Shown here: positions 1 through 12,523 of the stretch, in pieces | Position numbering within the stretch: the stretch's first letter is position 1 | Layout: every line of letters begins with the position of its first letter | Source of the DNA: Bombardia bombarda | Taxonomy: Eukaryota; Ascomycota; Sordariomycetes; Sordariales; Lasiosphaeriaceae | Reading direction: 5' to 3' | Assembly (NCBI GenBank): GCA_030512295.1 | Contig: JAULSR010000004.1 | Coordinates: 558,001 to 622,000, forward strand | DNA length: 64,000 bases | Notes under the pieces: model-generated | What the model saw: only the letters and a program-made list of their open reading frames with translations | The model's database searches: none | Told to the model about the DNA's origin: nothing | Translations under genes and position numbers: made by a program

Positions 1-361
1 CAGTACTTACTGATTTGTTATCCCTTTTCATATATATAATGCGAATCCTACAAGTCATTGGTACAACATACTCGAGTCCTCTTCCATCTGAAAAATTTAA
101 ATGGTCCACCTCGAATTTGCATCACAAGCTTTTTTAATATTTATGGTAATTAAATATAGATATGTGTGTATTAATGGTGAGTACAGGTTATTTGGTAGCT
201 TCGGGAAACTTGGATTTATATGTCTGCCCGAGACAGACGTGATATGTCTTTTGGCTCGTTTAAATAAAAACTGACGGAATAAGAAGATTCATCCAGCATG
301 GCAGACCCAACAAAAGATTTTGTCCATAACCTCTCATCATTTAGATAGGAAACAGACCACT
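1..361. other. Intergenic, downstream of RCE1
   Basis: AT-rich sequence that follows the RCE1 stop codon. It presumably contains the RCE1 3' untranslated region and the spacer to a gene outside the window. I see no coding signal or repeat in it. Confidence 0.6.
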
Positions 362-1638
362 TCAGATCTTGGGAGGCGAAAACGCCGACTCCGGCACCAA
401 AACACCCTCCGTCTCGGTCAATGTCCACAGGTTCCGATACCACGCGACGGCGCCGGCAACCAAGAGCACATAGTACGACACAGTCCACAAGAGGGCAGCC
501 TTTGAGCTGCTAGACGAAGACGACGACGGCTGGACGCGGCCCCACAGCTGGGGCAGGCCCATGCAGTTGCAAAAGGCGTGGACGGCGCAAACGGCGAGGA
601 GGGAGCCGGTGCGGATGAAGATGAAGGTGGCGTAGGCGCCGAAGAGGGTGGTGTAGGCGAGCTGGAAGGCGGAGCGCAGGACGGCGGGCAGCCAGGGGAC
701 CTGGGGGCTGGTGAGGCGGAACTCGTAGAAGTGGTGGACGTGGGAGAGGCCGAAGATGACGGGAGACAGGAAGATGGTCTGCTTGACGGGAGCCTGGGCG
801 ATGAGCATGAGGGGGACGGAGGCGGAGCGGTAGAGCATTTCTTCTGTTACGGGGCCCTGTGGGTGGGTCAAGTGTTAGTGATATTGATATAAATAAAGCA
901 AGGGAAGGCATTAACATACAGCAACGACATTACGCCATGGAATCCACTCGTTTAGCACCTTGCGAACGGGCTCGAAGCGCAGCCAGGTGCGCCAGCCGGC
1001 GTCGACGACAAAGTAGCTGAACAGGGGGCCGGCGAAGAGGAGGGCGGTCAGGAACAGGGCGCGGGCTGAGTCGGCCAGGGCGAGGGGCCAGAGGCCCATC
1101 ATGTGCAGGACATCGAATGGGCCGGCGCCGGCAGTCCTGGCGAGGATCACGTAGGTGACGACGGAGCACAAGAGAGTCGAGGCGGTCACGAACCGGATGC
1201 GGGTGCGGATCACGGACACGGCATCCCGCGCCAGGGTCGGCGAGGGCCGCGTCGTCGGCGAGGCGTAGAAGGGTAGGAAGTAGATGAGGGCATAGCAGAC
1301 CAGCAGGGTGGACGCCGTCCAGATGGTGATTGGCGGGGGCAGTGTTTTATCTTTTAGCTGGTTAGCTGATATGGTTCATGAGTGAATGAAATACTAGTAT
1401 ACGTGGACGTAGACGTGTGTCGCCAGGGGTTCTCCATGTTGGATGTATAATTCGGCGGTATATATACGGACGGCAGTTTAGACGGACGCGAGACGGGTCA
1501 GCGGGAGGCGGGAGCCATCTTGCTAGGAGGAGGATGAGGAAGGGGGAGGCCGACGAGGAGGGAGGCCAGGCAGACAGACACCTTACCCTTTTGATGCCAG
1601 GGATTGAGCCTGCTCATCATGTCCCCAAGAGCAGGCAT
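362..1638 (-). CDS. RCE1: CAAX prenyl protease 2 (Rce1-type)
   Basis: Integral ER-membrane endopeptidase that removes the -AAX tripeptide from prenylated CAAX proteins such as Ras and a-factor-like pheromones. I read three exons: 1587-1638, 920-1350 and 362-856, giving 325 residues. The first exon codes for 17 residues plus one base, starting MPALGDMM; its donor is GTAAGG, and the intron of 236 nt ends in CTAACCAGCTAAAAG. The second intron (857-919) runs from GTATGT to CACAG. Visible CPBP/ABI-family motifs are the paired glutamates in GPVTEEMLYRS (about residues 166-167), the His in FGLSHVHH (about 200) and the His in AVHAFCN (about 254), which are the expected catalytic residues. Several hydrophobic spans are present. 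The N-terminal segment DKTLPPPITIWTAS fits other fungal Rce1 proteins. It is divergent from the serine-rich gene, with 3.2 kb between them. The assignment is strong; exon 1 is inferred. Confidence 0.92.
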
Positions 1639-4600
1639 CTTGAGTTCTGTCCTTCGGCAAGCTCGGCCGTCGAGAGAATTCCTAGTATGTTTGCTTGAGT
1701 CGCAAGTAGCTGAGATCTACAGTGCAGTATGAAGCGCGCAGCTGTATTCCCTTCACTATGGATAGATGTTAAGGTTGTTCAGGGCAGACCAGCCGGTCTG
1801 GCGGGAGGCGACCCAAGTGTCAGGTCAGCGTGATATCGTCCCAATCGCCAAGGTGCAATGTCCCTGTCGTCTAGTAGCTTCTCCGTCTTCGCCAGCCAGG
1901 ACTTCCCTGCCTCACAATCGTCGTCTGAAACGTCCAACGGCAGTATGATGTCGTTGAATCTTGCCAATTGGGAATCGGGTCACAACAGCTGACGATCCAG
2001 GCCAGGTGAGCTAACGGTGGTGGTATTGGGATCTGATAAGAAGGCCGGATACGGTCTGCAGCTTAAATCCCAAATGAGACAAGTTCAATGACGGGTTTGT
2101 CCGTTCCAGTATTTACCTATTGTAGCCCTCGTCCCGAAAGGGCGAAGCTTTGTGCTGCTATTTTCTTGTCACGGCCACGGATCTGTATTTTTTCCTCTTT
2201 TCTTCATTCTGCCGAATCGCGGCGATTCAGCCGTTCAATCGAAGATTCAAAAAGTGGTGTGCCCCACCGAGCAGGTACCGAGGGAACGAAGGTGGGGGGT
2301 CAGCGGCCCCATTTATCAAGGTACGGATTTTATCTGGTCCAGCGTCTATGGAGACTCTGGATAGAGCCAATCCTCATGTCTCCAGCTTCCATCACACAAT
2401 GCCGTCTGCCATCTGCCATCTCCTTGGCCTTGTGAATGGACGACAGAGCGATGCCCGAATTCCGGGCATGACGGAACTTATTAACGACACATTAACACGG
2501 AATAGGCGCGTATGCCCATTGTAGACGCGCCGCCTTGTTTTGCATGATGGTTTAATTAGAGCCCCGCCGGCCTGGCAACACCCCTGTCATAGCTCTGCAG
2601 CACGACGCGGGCGGGCAGCAGCAGTGGAGATCGGGCGGGATTTGATTTCTTTTCGCTCCTCACAGCGACCGCACAGTGGACATCACCCCGAGCCATGCAG
2701 TTGCTAAATTCGCCACAGCTCCGGTCGAGTGCATCTGATTTGGATTGATACACATCGCAGCATCCAGACAGGCGAGACAGACAGACGGGCTGTCAGTCAG
2801 TCTGATTGATGTTGCCGCAGGGGCCTCTCAGCTTCCCGATCGTCTGTCGCGAGCTGTCTAGTCGGCCGTCAAATGGTTGGCTTTCTCGACACGAGAGAGC
2901 GCGCTGCAAACGCAGCAAGTCGATCAATGTGTAACGCTCTCCGCATTTGTCGGGCCTGCACTGCAGCAGCTTCCTCCAGACCTGGACTTAGTTCCAGGTT
3001 CCACCCGCTGTGGTTCGGCGCACATGGGGCGGACGGCGCCTCTCAGGGGCGTCTGGAGCGGTGAAAAAGCGTTGTCAGCCGCCGCCTGGCACTAGGTTCG
3101 TCTGTGCGGATCAACGCCTGCGAATGCTTTTTCCCCGGCCGTCGCTCTTCTGGACGTTCTCCCACGCAGTACGGGATAGGGGGTATGAAGTACTGAAGTA
3201 CATGTACACCAATAAACAGGGACGTACATGACTGCAATGGATCTCTGAAGTTCCGTCGTAGGGTGAATTCAAAGCCAGCGCATCAGTGCATCCTAGACCC
3301 GGCAAAAAGGCTAGGTCCATCTAGGCGCGCGTATGGAGCTTTTTAGGGAACATTTTGGTTTTGGCTTTGGTTCTGGTTGCGTTGTAGTCGGCCCTGGAGA
3401 CTGTCCACTCTTTCACAGCTCCACAGACCACAGCAAAAAGATGATGTACTTCGATGACCATCTGTGGTTTCTCAGAGAGAGGTCATTCAGAGCGAGCAAC
3501 TCTGAGCGGGCAACGGAAACAAATCATGGGGGGAGGGTTCTGAGGGGTCCGAGGGCCCGCAGAAGCCCCATCGAAGGAAGTTGGAATCGGCTCCCAAAGA
3601 GGATCCCGTGCCCCGGAACGGCAAGCGTTCAGTGTCTCTACTGTGTATGGGGCCCGGACGGGCTCTGGCTAACGCAGTAGGTGCGTTCCTAGCTGCAGGG
3701 CGATCATCGTGGTTCCCCTATCGTGGCCTATCATGGAGCAGACGGTGTGGAACGCGAAATTAAACTCAGCCTTGCGGTCAAACTTCGCAGCGGTCAGCAC
3801 CAAATGTCCGTTTTTCTCTTGGACACTCAATCCATCTAGCAGTGGCCGCTCCTGAAGGCTGCATGGCTCAAAGACAGCATGTCTAAACAACCGCTGACGC
3901 CTGGCCAATGAGCCCCTTCAACAGCACATCGCGGTCTCATCAGTCCATTCTCGAGTCCCTGAAATCCCTGTTCACAAAACTTGGCTGCCCTGCCCGCACC
4001 TAGCGAGGCCCAGCCTGTCCTGTCTTTTCCCCTTCCCCCTACCTAGAATACTAACCAACTCGACTCGACCAAGAAAAAGTGTGGGAGATTGGAGCGCGCT
4101 GAGGTGTCATTGCCCGTCCAGACAGAATTGGGATAGAATTGGATCGCACCAGCTAGTCATTTTTGGACCTGGTCGCATTCGTCCCATTCAGATTCAGCGA
4201 CCAAGCGACCCGAAAGCTACCCCCTGCGTTACCCTGTCGCCCTTCCAGACGCTTCAGACAGGCGCCCACCTCCTCTTGTCTCGCCTTCTATCCGTCCTTA
4301 CCACATCATCGTATGGCCGACTGATACTTGGCCGCGATATCTTTACATCCCACCACCACCTTCTCTGCCTATCTTTAATTTTGTTGCAGCTTTTTTGTTC
4401 TTTTCTATTCTTCTCAGTCGCTCTCTCGCACTCTTCCCCATCAGCGGGCTAGATAATATCTTAATTTTTCCAATTGTTTCTTTTACTGTCTCCAACGCCG
4501 TCGGCAACACTCGACATCCATTCCTGGTCTTAATTTACCACCATTTCTTCATCTCGACCCTCGGACCAGCAACTCGACATCGCAGCGACTGAATCATTTT

Positions 4601-4832
4601 CACCCCGTATCTTACAAGGACAGGCCTTTTTCGGATCGCCTTGGACGACCTGTGCATTTCATCTGATTTCGTTTTGTCGACGCCGCTGGGCTCGCTCCTC
4701 AGCCTTTGATGCGCGCATGAAGCGGACATGGGCAGGATCTGATCACCCAGCTTTTGATCTGGGAGCTGGATCCAACGGAAAGAGGACCTCCCGGCCTCGA
4801 GTGCCGGGTGTCCCAGCCAGCAACACAACGCC
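1639..4832. other. 3.2-kb intergenic region between divergent genes
   Basis: No gene with conserved motifs was found on either strand. The last 800 bases or so (about 4000-4832) are pyrimidine-rich, with many CTTT/TCTC runs, as expected for a long promoter and 5' leader of the plus-strand gene that follows. Near 1779-1980 on the minus strand there is a short open stretch without an ATG that I could not assign. Confidence 0.55.
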
Positions 4833-7824
4833 ATGTCGGCGCCATCTAACCGACATGGCCGAACGACGACACCGCTGCATTCGCGATCGCAATCGCAAAA
4901 TATCCCGCTTGCAATCCGCATCGTCCCCTACTCGCCTCCCCGACTCGACCCCGAAGGACGGACGCCAAGCCAGACCTCATCGCGCACGCATGCAGGTCGG
5001 AGTTTATCTGTTTCTGGAGATTATGGCGACCAAGCGAGTGGCAGTGTTGGAGAGAACAGACGGCCAAACTGGCGTGGGGAGGTACCAGAAGACTATGCCA
5101 GCAGCCCGGGGTCCGCATTGTCCTCATCTTCTTTCTCGTCGCTCTTATTGGCGAAGGCCATGGACGAAGGCGTTTCAGCATCGAAACCCACTGGCAGCAG
5201 CCCCTCCACCCCCATTCTTCGAGGTCCAACCACCCAAACTTTAACGTCACCATCCGAAGTTTCCATCAATATCGCAACCATTAATGCTGCAGCTTCACAG
5301 GCCAGCGACTCTCCCACATCGACCGCTGGTGGTGGCCCAGGACGACCCCTGTCCAGACGACGGAATTATGTCACAATCCACGCCGACAAGACATTTTCTC
5401 TCGTTCGCCCAGGCGAGCCATCAGATGTTTCGAGCAGCCTCAAGTCGCCTCCATTGTCATATTCTTCAAGAACATCAAGTTCGCAAGAACGCCCGTCGAT
5501 TGATGCATGGAGTGACTATCGCTCCAGCTCCCAATTGACCGGCGGCACAAACGCCACCATCCCGGATCACAGCTTTCCTGAGCTCGTCCCCTATACCCCG
5601 TCCCCTGGTTCTTCGACCACGCAATTAGTTGAGGATCCTATTACTTCATCGCCCTGGAACTACCGCATGGTCGGTGGCCTACGCAAGGTACCCAAAACGC
5701 CTGACCTAAAGCAAAAGACCCCCTTGTACAACACAACATCAACGGGGCCTGATATTCCTCTCGCTCCTTTGCCCGAAGTCACGGTCCAGAGCGACGAAGA
5801 AGAAGAGACTTTCTCACGGACTTTAGTGCCCAAGACGTCATTCACATCCACTGTGTCTGCACAGACGATATCCACTGCATCCGAAACATCAAACTACAAA
5901 GTCTATGGGCCCGGCTCTGTGCACGAATCAGTTGACAGCCTTGCCCTGCCTTCGACCAGCCACTCCAACTACGAAGTGTATGGTGAATCCTCGCCTCTTG
6001 TTCAGTCATCCCCCCCTCCAACCAATCCAACTACGAAGTGTTGGGCCAATCATCACCCCCTGCCCCTTCGTCGTCCTCTAACCAGTCCAACTACGTTGTA
6101 CTGGGTCAATCCTCGCCCGACGCAAGGTTCTCGAGCAGTCCGCCAGATTCCTCTGACAGCAACGAGAACTTTGTTGTGCATGGCGACCCAACACCATCGC
6201 CGTCGCCATCACCCCTAGCCGCCCTCCCGCGGCAGCCCCGCCCGACTTACTCGCGAGAGAGTCTCGTGGTTCCGCCCCTGAGACCAGCCAAGAAGCGGTC
6301 GAGCGAAAGTTTCGGATACTACAAGCAGCGTTCGCGAGAGAACCTTCGTGTTCGAGCCGGCTCCCTCCAGTCCTTGAAGAGCATCTCGTCCGTCATTAGC
6401 AACCACGACGCCTCGCAGGCCTTCATCGCAGCCCCCGTGCTGATCAACTTCGGGGCAACAGTCACACGAGACACCCAGTCGGGATCCTCGGGAAGCACAA
6501 CACACCAGCTATTCCCATGGTCGGCCACACAAGGACCAGAATCGTCGACCGACTCTCAACATCTAACCGTCCAGCGGCTACCAACACAGATGATACCATC
6601 TCACCCTCACCAATGGAGCTCCCAGCTATCGACAGTTGCTTCCGAAAGCGAGAGCGACCGCGACCCATCTCGCTCTACATCGCCTTCAGTAATTCCCACC
6701 GGCCACCGTCGGCGTAACAGCAATGGGTGGGGGGGCTCTATGCACAGCCGCCAGCTGCAGAGTATCTCGTCATCTCTGGTTCAACAGCTTGACGACTCTA
6801 CTTCAGCAAGCGACTCCCTTGACAGGCCACAGCCGACGTACGCCCGAGCTGTCATGTCACTGCCTCGAATGATACGAGATCAGGACGAGCATGGCGACGG
6901 ACTGACCGATTTGGAGGATCAGCCAAGGTCAGGCTTGTCCGCCTTCTTTTCAAGCAGCAACAGCTCCAATCGCAACCTTCATTCCAGCTCGAGCTCTCGC
7001 GCCAACAGCATCAGCTCTCGCGCCAACAGCATCAATGGCTCAACCATCCCAACATGGGCCAAAGTTTACTACGGCTCTGGCGAGCGGCGATTCCTCGGTG
7101 CTCCGTCTATTATTATATCGGAGGCTGGGGACAGTCGTCCACCTAGCTCTACATTTCAGAGCGACGGTTCGCCAAATTCCAATCAATATCCCATGTCTCT
7201 TCATAACCAGCGGAAGCGGGCAAGAGAGGTTTTCTCCGGGTCCAATCAACGGCCCCAGTCGGATTCTGGCTCGCTGAACATTACATCAGCGCCAATGGGT
7301 CATGACTACAACGCCTTCCGTGCAATCAAGAGAAAGACCTCGAGCATCTGGTCTCCGCATCTGCGGATGGATCGCCGCGCTAGCCGTTATAGCGTATGGG
7401 ATCCGCCGAGTGTGAGCTGGTCAGCCGATACTGGAGTTCTAGGAAAAAGGAATCTCCAGGTTGTGTTGTTCATCTTGGGTTTTGTATTTCCTTTCGGTGA
7501 GTCTACTCTGCAACGTATCTGACCCAGTTGTTTTCATTGCTAACCATGAAATCAGCCTGGATGATCGCCGCTTTTCTGCCATTGCCGCCCAATCCTAATC
7601 GCGATATGATCGAGAGAGGAGATCATAGCGAAGACCAGTTTGGCCGCTTCCAGCGACAGCCCTTCCCACAACCTCGCGTCATCGACGAGACGAGATACGC
7701 GAGTGTCAGGTGGTGGCGGAATCTTAACCGCGTCATGTCAGTCGTGGGACTTCTTATCGTTGGCGCAATTATCGCCCTTGCTGTCGTCGGTGTACGACAG
7801 GGCTGGGCTGTCCATAACTCCTAA
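4833..7824 (+). CDS. Serine-rich two-span membrane protein, apparent frameshift
   Basis: Low-complexity Ser/Pro/Thr-rich protein of unknown role; similar 'serine-rich' proteins occur in filamentous ascomycetes. Exon 1 is 4833-7496 and exon 2 is 7556-7824; the intron starts GTGAGT and has branch GCTAAC. Exon 1 changes frame near 6010-6016, a run of seven C. One extra C would give a continuous frame of about 977 residues, and the phase at the exon 2 junction then fits exactly. Around the break the protein repeats a motif SNY-x-V-x-G-x-SSP: SNYKVYG, SNYEVYG, SNYEVLG, SNYVVLG, then ENFVVHG. The C-terminus has two hydrophobic spans, the first crossing the intron (VVLFILGFVFPF / AWMIAAFLP) and the second SVVGLLIVGAIIALAVVGV. 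Most of the chain is therefore a long, probably cytosolic, disordered tail. The frameshift may be an assembly error, a true mutation, or hide a missed intron. Confidence 0.82.
6010..6016 (+). other. C7 run at the apparent frameshift
   Basis: The frame used upstream is open through this point but loses the repeated SNYxVxGxSSP pattern just after it. The pattern continues in the frame reached by adding one C. The next copy, SNYEVLGQSSP, is read from about 6026 in that second frame. Confidence 0.7.
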
Positions 7825-9317
7825 TCGTTTTTCACCTCTTTCTACCTCGACCTGAGAGCTACGACTTCGACCCTTGTATAGATTTCTGTTCAACACTCTC
7901 ATCTAGTATCAACAGATCTAATCGAAACGCCGACGATTCCGCATTTCTATTATACTCGATTCTCGGATCATAATGACGTACGACACGACGACAGAGGGCT
8001 TTTATGCCTGGCGGTTTTCTCTACAAACTATGTCTATAGATCTCACACTTTCACACTCACGCATTCCACACCACGCTACGCGTGTCACTCTAAGATTTCA
8101 AGTCATTTTGAGTATAATTTTTCTTTACCTATTTTTTTGCCCTTTCCAAAGAAACGGAGCAACTATATTCACCGGCGGAGTTTTTATTGTTATTTTCATC
8201 TGTACGATCACCTCACTTAAGCAGAAGCCATTTCAGCCTCTTTTCTCTCGATCTATTCACTCGAGCTTGAAAGCGGATGAGAGATGGCTTCGACTCTTGT
8301 GTTGGGAGGGATTATTATAAGGCGGACCAAGGAAGAGATACCCACGTGTTGTGTTGCTGGAGTCACGGGTTACCTTCTGTTTATTTCGTTTTTGCTTCTG
8401 GGAACCAACACTTTTTTCTTTCTGTTTTCAAAAACCAACACCCTGTATCATCAAGATATCACCACACTAAAAGACAACTGCCACGCACGGCCTGGTCTTT
8501 TAACTTTCTTTATATTGTCAGACATGTTTTTGGATATTTTGGAGCAAATATCTGGATAGAAAAAGACTCGAGGCATCTAACTACTATGGACCCCTCATAC
8601 ATTTATCTACCTATTATTACCTACCTATTTACACATACATACCTTTTTATCTTATTACATAGTCTCTTTTCTACTATCTTTCTCATCTCACCTTCTACGA
8701 TTTAATGCAGCAATGTACCATGCTGAAATGATAGTTATGTAACGCCAATTTGATTAGTTCGAAATGCAATGATTATTCTATAGAAGTTACCCACATTTGC
8801 TCCTGTTGCCACTGATGATATTCTGAACCATGTTCTTTAATTGGATACAACAGCATGGCTGTTGCACCTTGATTATACTATATACCCCTAATCGAGTTTG
8901 ACTACGGGCGTGATAATAGGATATTACAGATGCACGGTCAATGTACCTTGTTTCACTTGTCGAAGGACCCTTCTTCTTCTAGCTATTATCAACAACTACC
9001 TCGGGTAACTAACACAAATGCACATACTCCTGGCGCGATGCAACAACAATAAGAGCAACAATCGGATGAAACCGCACATTTCGCTCCCCACTGCCACCAA
9101 ATCAAGACAGGCAGACAGACAACCAGACTGAACTGACTGACTTTTTGACTTCCGTCCATCCATCCATCTATCCGTCCATCTCTTCGTCTATCAGAAAGAC
9201 GGGCAGCAAATGCCGTAACCTTTCCCTCCCCTTATATTTATTCTACACTAATCCACACCACCACCACCACCACCACCAGACTACCACTCACTCATGAGTT
9301 GGCCAGTCACCACCCAC
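7825..9317. other. Intergenic between convergent genes
   Basis: AT-rich, with T-runs typical of 3' untranslated regions of the two convergent genes. It contains an (ACC)n run at about 9257-9277. No coding region recognised. Confidence 0.6.
9257..9277 (+). repeat. (ACC)n microsatellite
   Basis: About seven consecutive ACC units just downstream of the acyltransferase stop codon, outside coding sequence. Confidence 0.9.
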
Positions 9318-11348
9318 TCAAACCAACTTCTTCCCCTTCAACCCCGGCGCCGTCGCCGCTGACAGAAAGGCATTCTTCTTCCCCCCCAGCTCAGCCCTCC
9401 TCGACTCCATCTCGGCCCTAAGCTCGCTCAGCGCCTCGTCCAGCTCGCGCTCCGGGTCCTGCGACAGACCAAGCATGGGCTCGCGCGACGACGAGACGCT
9501 ATCAGTGCTCAGACTTCTGCGCATGTCGCCGCCTGGTCTCTCGACTGTGAGAGTCGAGCCCGAGCCCTCTGTAGAAGCAGTAGTACCAGTAGTCGTTGTC
9601 GCTGTTTTCTTATCAACAGGAACGACGCCGGCCTTAGCGGCGCGCTGTTCGAGGGCGCGGCGCAGGTAGGGCTTGGCGGGGGATGCGAAGAAGGCCATGC
9701 TGGCGGCGGTGCCGATGATGGCGTAAAAGTAGACGCGCGACCAGGCCTGGATGGAGCCCGAGAAGCTGAGGACGAGGAAGGGGGCGGCGGCGAAGGAGAA
9801 GGTCAGCTGGGTGACGATGAAGGAGAAGAAGTCGTAGTATTTCTTGGTCGGGAGTGGGGCTTGGGTCTTTGGGTCGAGGAAGAAGGGGCGGAGGTAGCGG
9901 CGGAAGTCTGGGTGTAATTGTTAGTAATGATACTTTGATAATGGGGGTTTAATACCACTTACTCTTGGCAACGGTCTGGATGAAGCTCGCTAGCACAAAG
10001 GCCAGGTAGTAGCCCGGGTAGAAGCCATGCCAGAAGGCGCTCGTCGTGAAAGTCGCGAGACTGGCCCTGAAGCCGGGCTTCTTGCCGCGCGGGGTGACGC
10101 GCAGGTAGACGTAGTTGCGCAGCCACTTGTTGGTGTTGATGTTCCAGTTTCCGAGGTATGCGCGCGTGTTTTGTGCTCCCTCGACGCCCAGTGGGTTGAT
10201 GTTCTGGAGCCTGTCCCACGAGACCTTGCCCGTCACAGGATCGACGCCGTTGTAACCCAGGCCGGCAAGGATGCAGGAACCCTCCGTCATGGTCCACACG
10301 CCGTAGTACTTGAGCCGCGCTGTCAGGCCGACCATGTGCAACACGAACAGGCGATGGAAGATGCCGTAGTTCAGGAATTCGGGCTCAGTCAGCACACTGG
10401 GCGAGTACCAGCCGATCAGCTTGATGAAAAGCAGGATGTACAGCAACCCAGTCGCAAGGTTCAGCATGGCGGGTGTGCCGCTGCGGGGGATCTTGCGCTT
10501 GCGCCGCGTCGGCGGCTTCTTGCTCGGGTCCACGGTCGCGGGCACCTCGAACATGGTGGTATCGAGCCAGCGGCGGTACTCGGCAAAGTCGAAGGCGGGG
10601 CCCGTCAGCAGGCTGGGGAAGAAGAAGACGTATCCGGCGTAATCCAGCAGTCCCGGGAGCTCGGGCAGGCGCCTGTCCTTTTGCAGATCTGACAGCTCTT
10701 CCACGGGCAGCACGCCGTCGGCGACGTTCCAGCAGAAGGCGGTGAGCTTCATGACCATGACCATCTGGGCGCCCGTTATGTCGACGGCGCTCGGGTCGTT
10801 GGCGCGCTGGCGCGCGATGTGGTTGATGCTCATGTGGCCCATCAAGAAGACGAAGCCGACCCATGGCATCAAGGGGGAGCCGCGCATGGACTTGGCGATG
10901 GCGTAGGCGCCGATGGCCGATATGAGGATTGTTCGTAGGCCATCCCACAGGTCGAAGAGGCCGATGAGGTAGAAGATGGAGATACTAGCAGCGAGCGCGC
11001 ATGTTAGCCAGTGTTTGCGCCCTTGCCCTTCTCTCTGCTGCTAATGGCGCACCTAATAATGAAGAGGTTCTTTTGTTCCGGGCGCGCATCGGGCACTCGT
11101 TTTAGGACGCCGGCGAGTGGGTAGGAGAGAAGGATGGAGAAGACGAGCTTGACTGTGAGGTTGAGGAGCGGCGTGTTAGTCAACCACATGGCATAATAAT
11201 AGCTAGATGATTCGCAAAAAGCTGTTTCTGTAGTTTAAATGAGGGTACGACGAGACTTACGTTCATCAGGACCAGTACCGATTTTGCTCCCAATGTAGGC
11301 AAAGGCTGAAGTAAGGTAGCAAAAGCCGAGGTCAGTCAGTGGGCCCAT
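9318..11348 (-). CDS. ALE1: MBOAT lysophospholipid acyltransferase (Ale1-type)
   Basis: ER-membrane enzyme of the MBOAT family. Ale1 (also called Slc4/Lpt1) transfers acyl chains from acyl-CoA to lysophospholipids in the Lands cycle and can acylate lysophosphatidic acid. Four exons: 11261-11348, 11053-11152, 9963-10984 and 9318-9907, giving 599 residues; phases agree at each junction. The start is MGPLTDLGF, followed by AYIGSKIGTGPDELKLVFS, a well-conserved N-terminus. Exon 3 has the MBOAT core: WNINTNKWLRNYVY (about residues 343-357) and the invariant His of SAFWHGFYPGYY (about 382). Many hydrophobic spans follow. The C-terminal 120 residues are charged and Ser/Thr-rich and end in GLKGKKLV, a lysine-rich tail that could serve ER retention. 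It lies upstream of MMM1 on the same strand with a 1.2-kb gap. Confidence 0.93.
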
Positions 11349-12523
11349 CTACGCCAAAAACTCAATCAACAACTGGGTTGGTGGTGAGATTTTGCCATAC
11401 GTATGTTTATGTAGGGTATCATATTCGGAAGCGTTGAAATTCTGCTGCGCTATGTCGATGGGTGTGCTATTTCATCTCACGACTGATAGGAGGTGGTCGA
11501 GCACCGGGGCTCGCTCGACTTTGCTTCGATTTCAAGCTGTGGTTGTGTATGCGCCGCGCTGAGAGCGCCTGGCGATCGTGAGTCGCGCTCGCTCTTGGAT
11601 GTATGTACAGACTACAGGGTTTGATAACGCCTGCCAACGCTGCCACTTTATGGGGGGCCAGTAAGGTAGCTAAGGATATGCGAGAAGAAAGTTTATTCCA
11701 GAGTGTTTCTAGCAGCAACGTCAAGTGACGGACGGGGATGGCCACATGTTTAAGTTCTGCTCGCCTTTTTTAGCTGGCCACTGGAGTTTTGGGACGGTTC
11801 AGCTCCGCTGTGACATCACTTCCGAGCTATGACCGGCCGGCACAGTGCATGTGAGCGATACCCCTGCACAGTTCCTCTGCGACCCCCCGCCAAGGTCACA
11901 GGGGCCCGTGGGCCCGTTATTGGTGATGCGTGCACGAAATATCCAGTCAGGTATAGCACTTTGTAAATGTAGATAATGCTGGCGGGCTTTGAATGGACAT
12001 TTATATTCAAAATTTGCTATCGGCTTGAGCCTTGAACACAGCTTGTGCTGCTGATAGGTACCGGAGATACCGAAGATTTAAGACTTGCCCGAGTCTCACC
12101 ATCAGATTGCTGCTGCCTAGAATACTGTTTAAGGAGCAGACGCCAACTGCAGACGCCACGAATCGCATATTATAGCTTGTGTACAAGAGTCACTACTAGC
12201 GTTTTGCGTCAGCAAGCCCTAAACGGACTTGTGCCGTCGAGCCAGTTGACATGACTTAACGAGGTACTTAGGACTCAGGTACGTACCTCAGTCAGTCACG
12301 AGAACTCGCGTTATCCGTCTTGAATATACACCGTGGCTGAACAACCAGGTGACCGGCATGCATCGTATATCCGCTGCCTTTGCCCAACAGCCCATGACAA
12401 CCTGTCAGAGCGGAGTAGTTGTGTGCATTTGCCGTGGGCAGATATCTCGTCTCGGCAAAGAGAAAACGAGGAAGAATGTCCAGGTAATCCAGGTAAACTT
12501 TTCTTTATCCCACCGAGACCATC
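11349..12523. other. Intergenic between ALE1 and MMM1
   Basis: Upstream region of ALE1 and 3' region of MMM1. A perfect 12-bp palindrome of the GTACC type lies at 12277-12288. No coding region recognised. Confidence 0.6.
12277..12288. repeat. GTACC-type palindrome, 12 bp
   Basis: AGGTACGTACCT reads the same on both strands. It is one of several such sites in intergenic DNA of this window. Confidence 0.9.

Noticed and set aside
1779..1980. Minus-strand open stretch of about 66 codons containing SWLAKTEKLLDDRDIAPW
   Set aside because: No ATG, no splice partner found and no recognised family; it may be a relic but cannot be supported.
3333..3680. Plus-strand frame of 115 codons between RCE1 and the serine-rich gene
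   Set aside because: Composition looks random and no family feature or splice evidence was seen.
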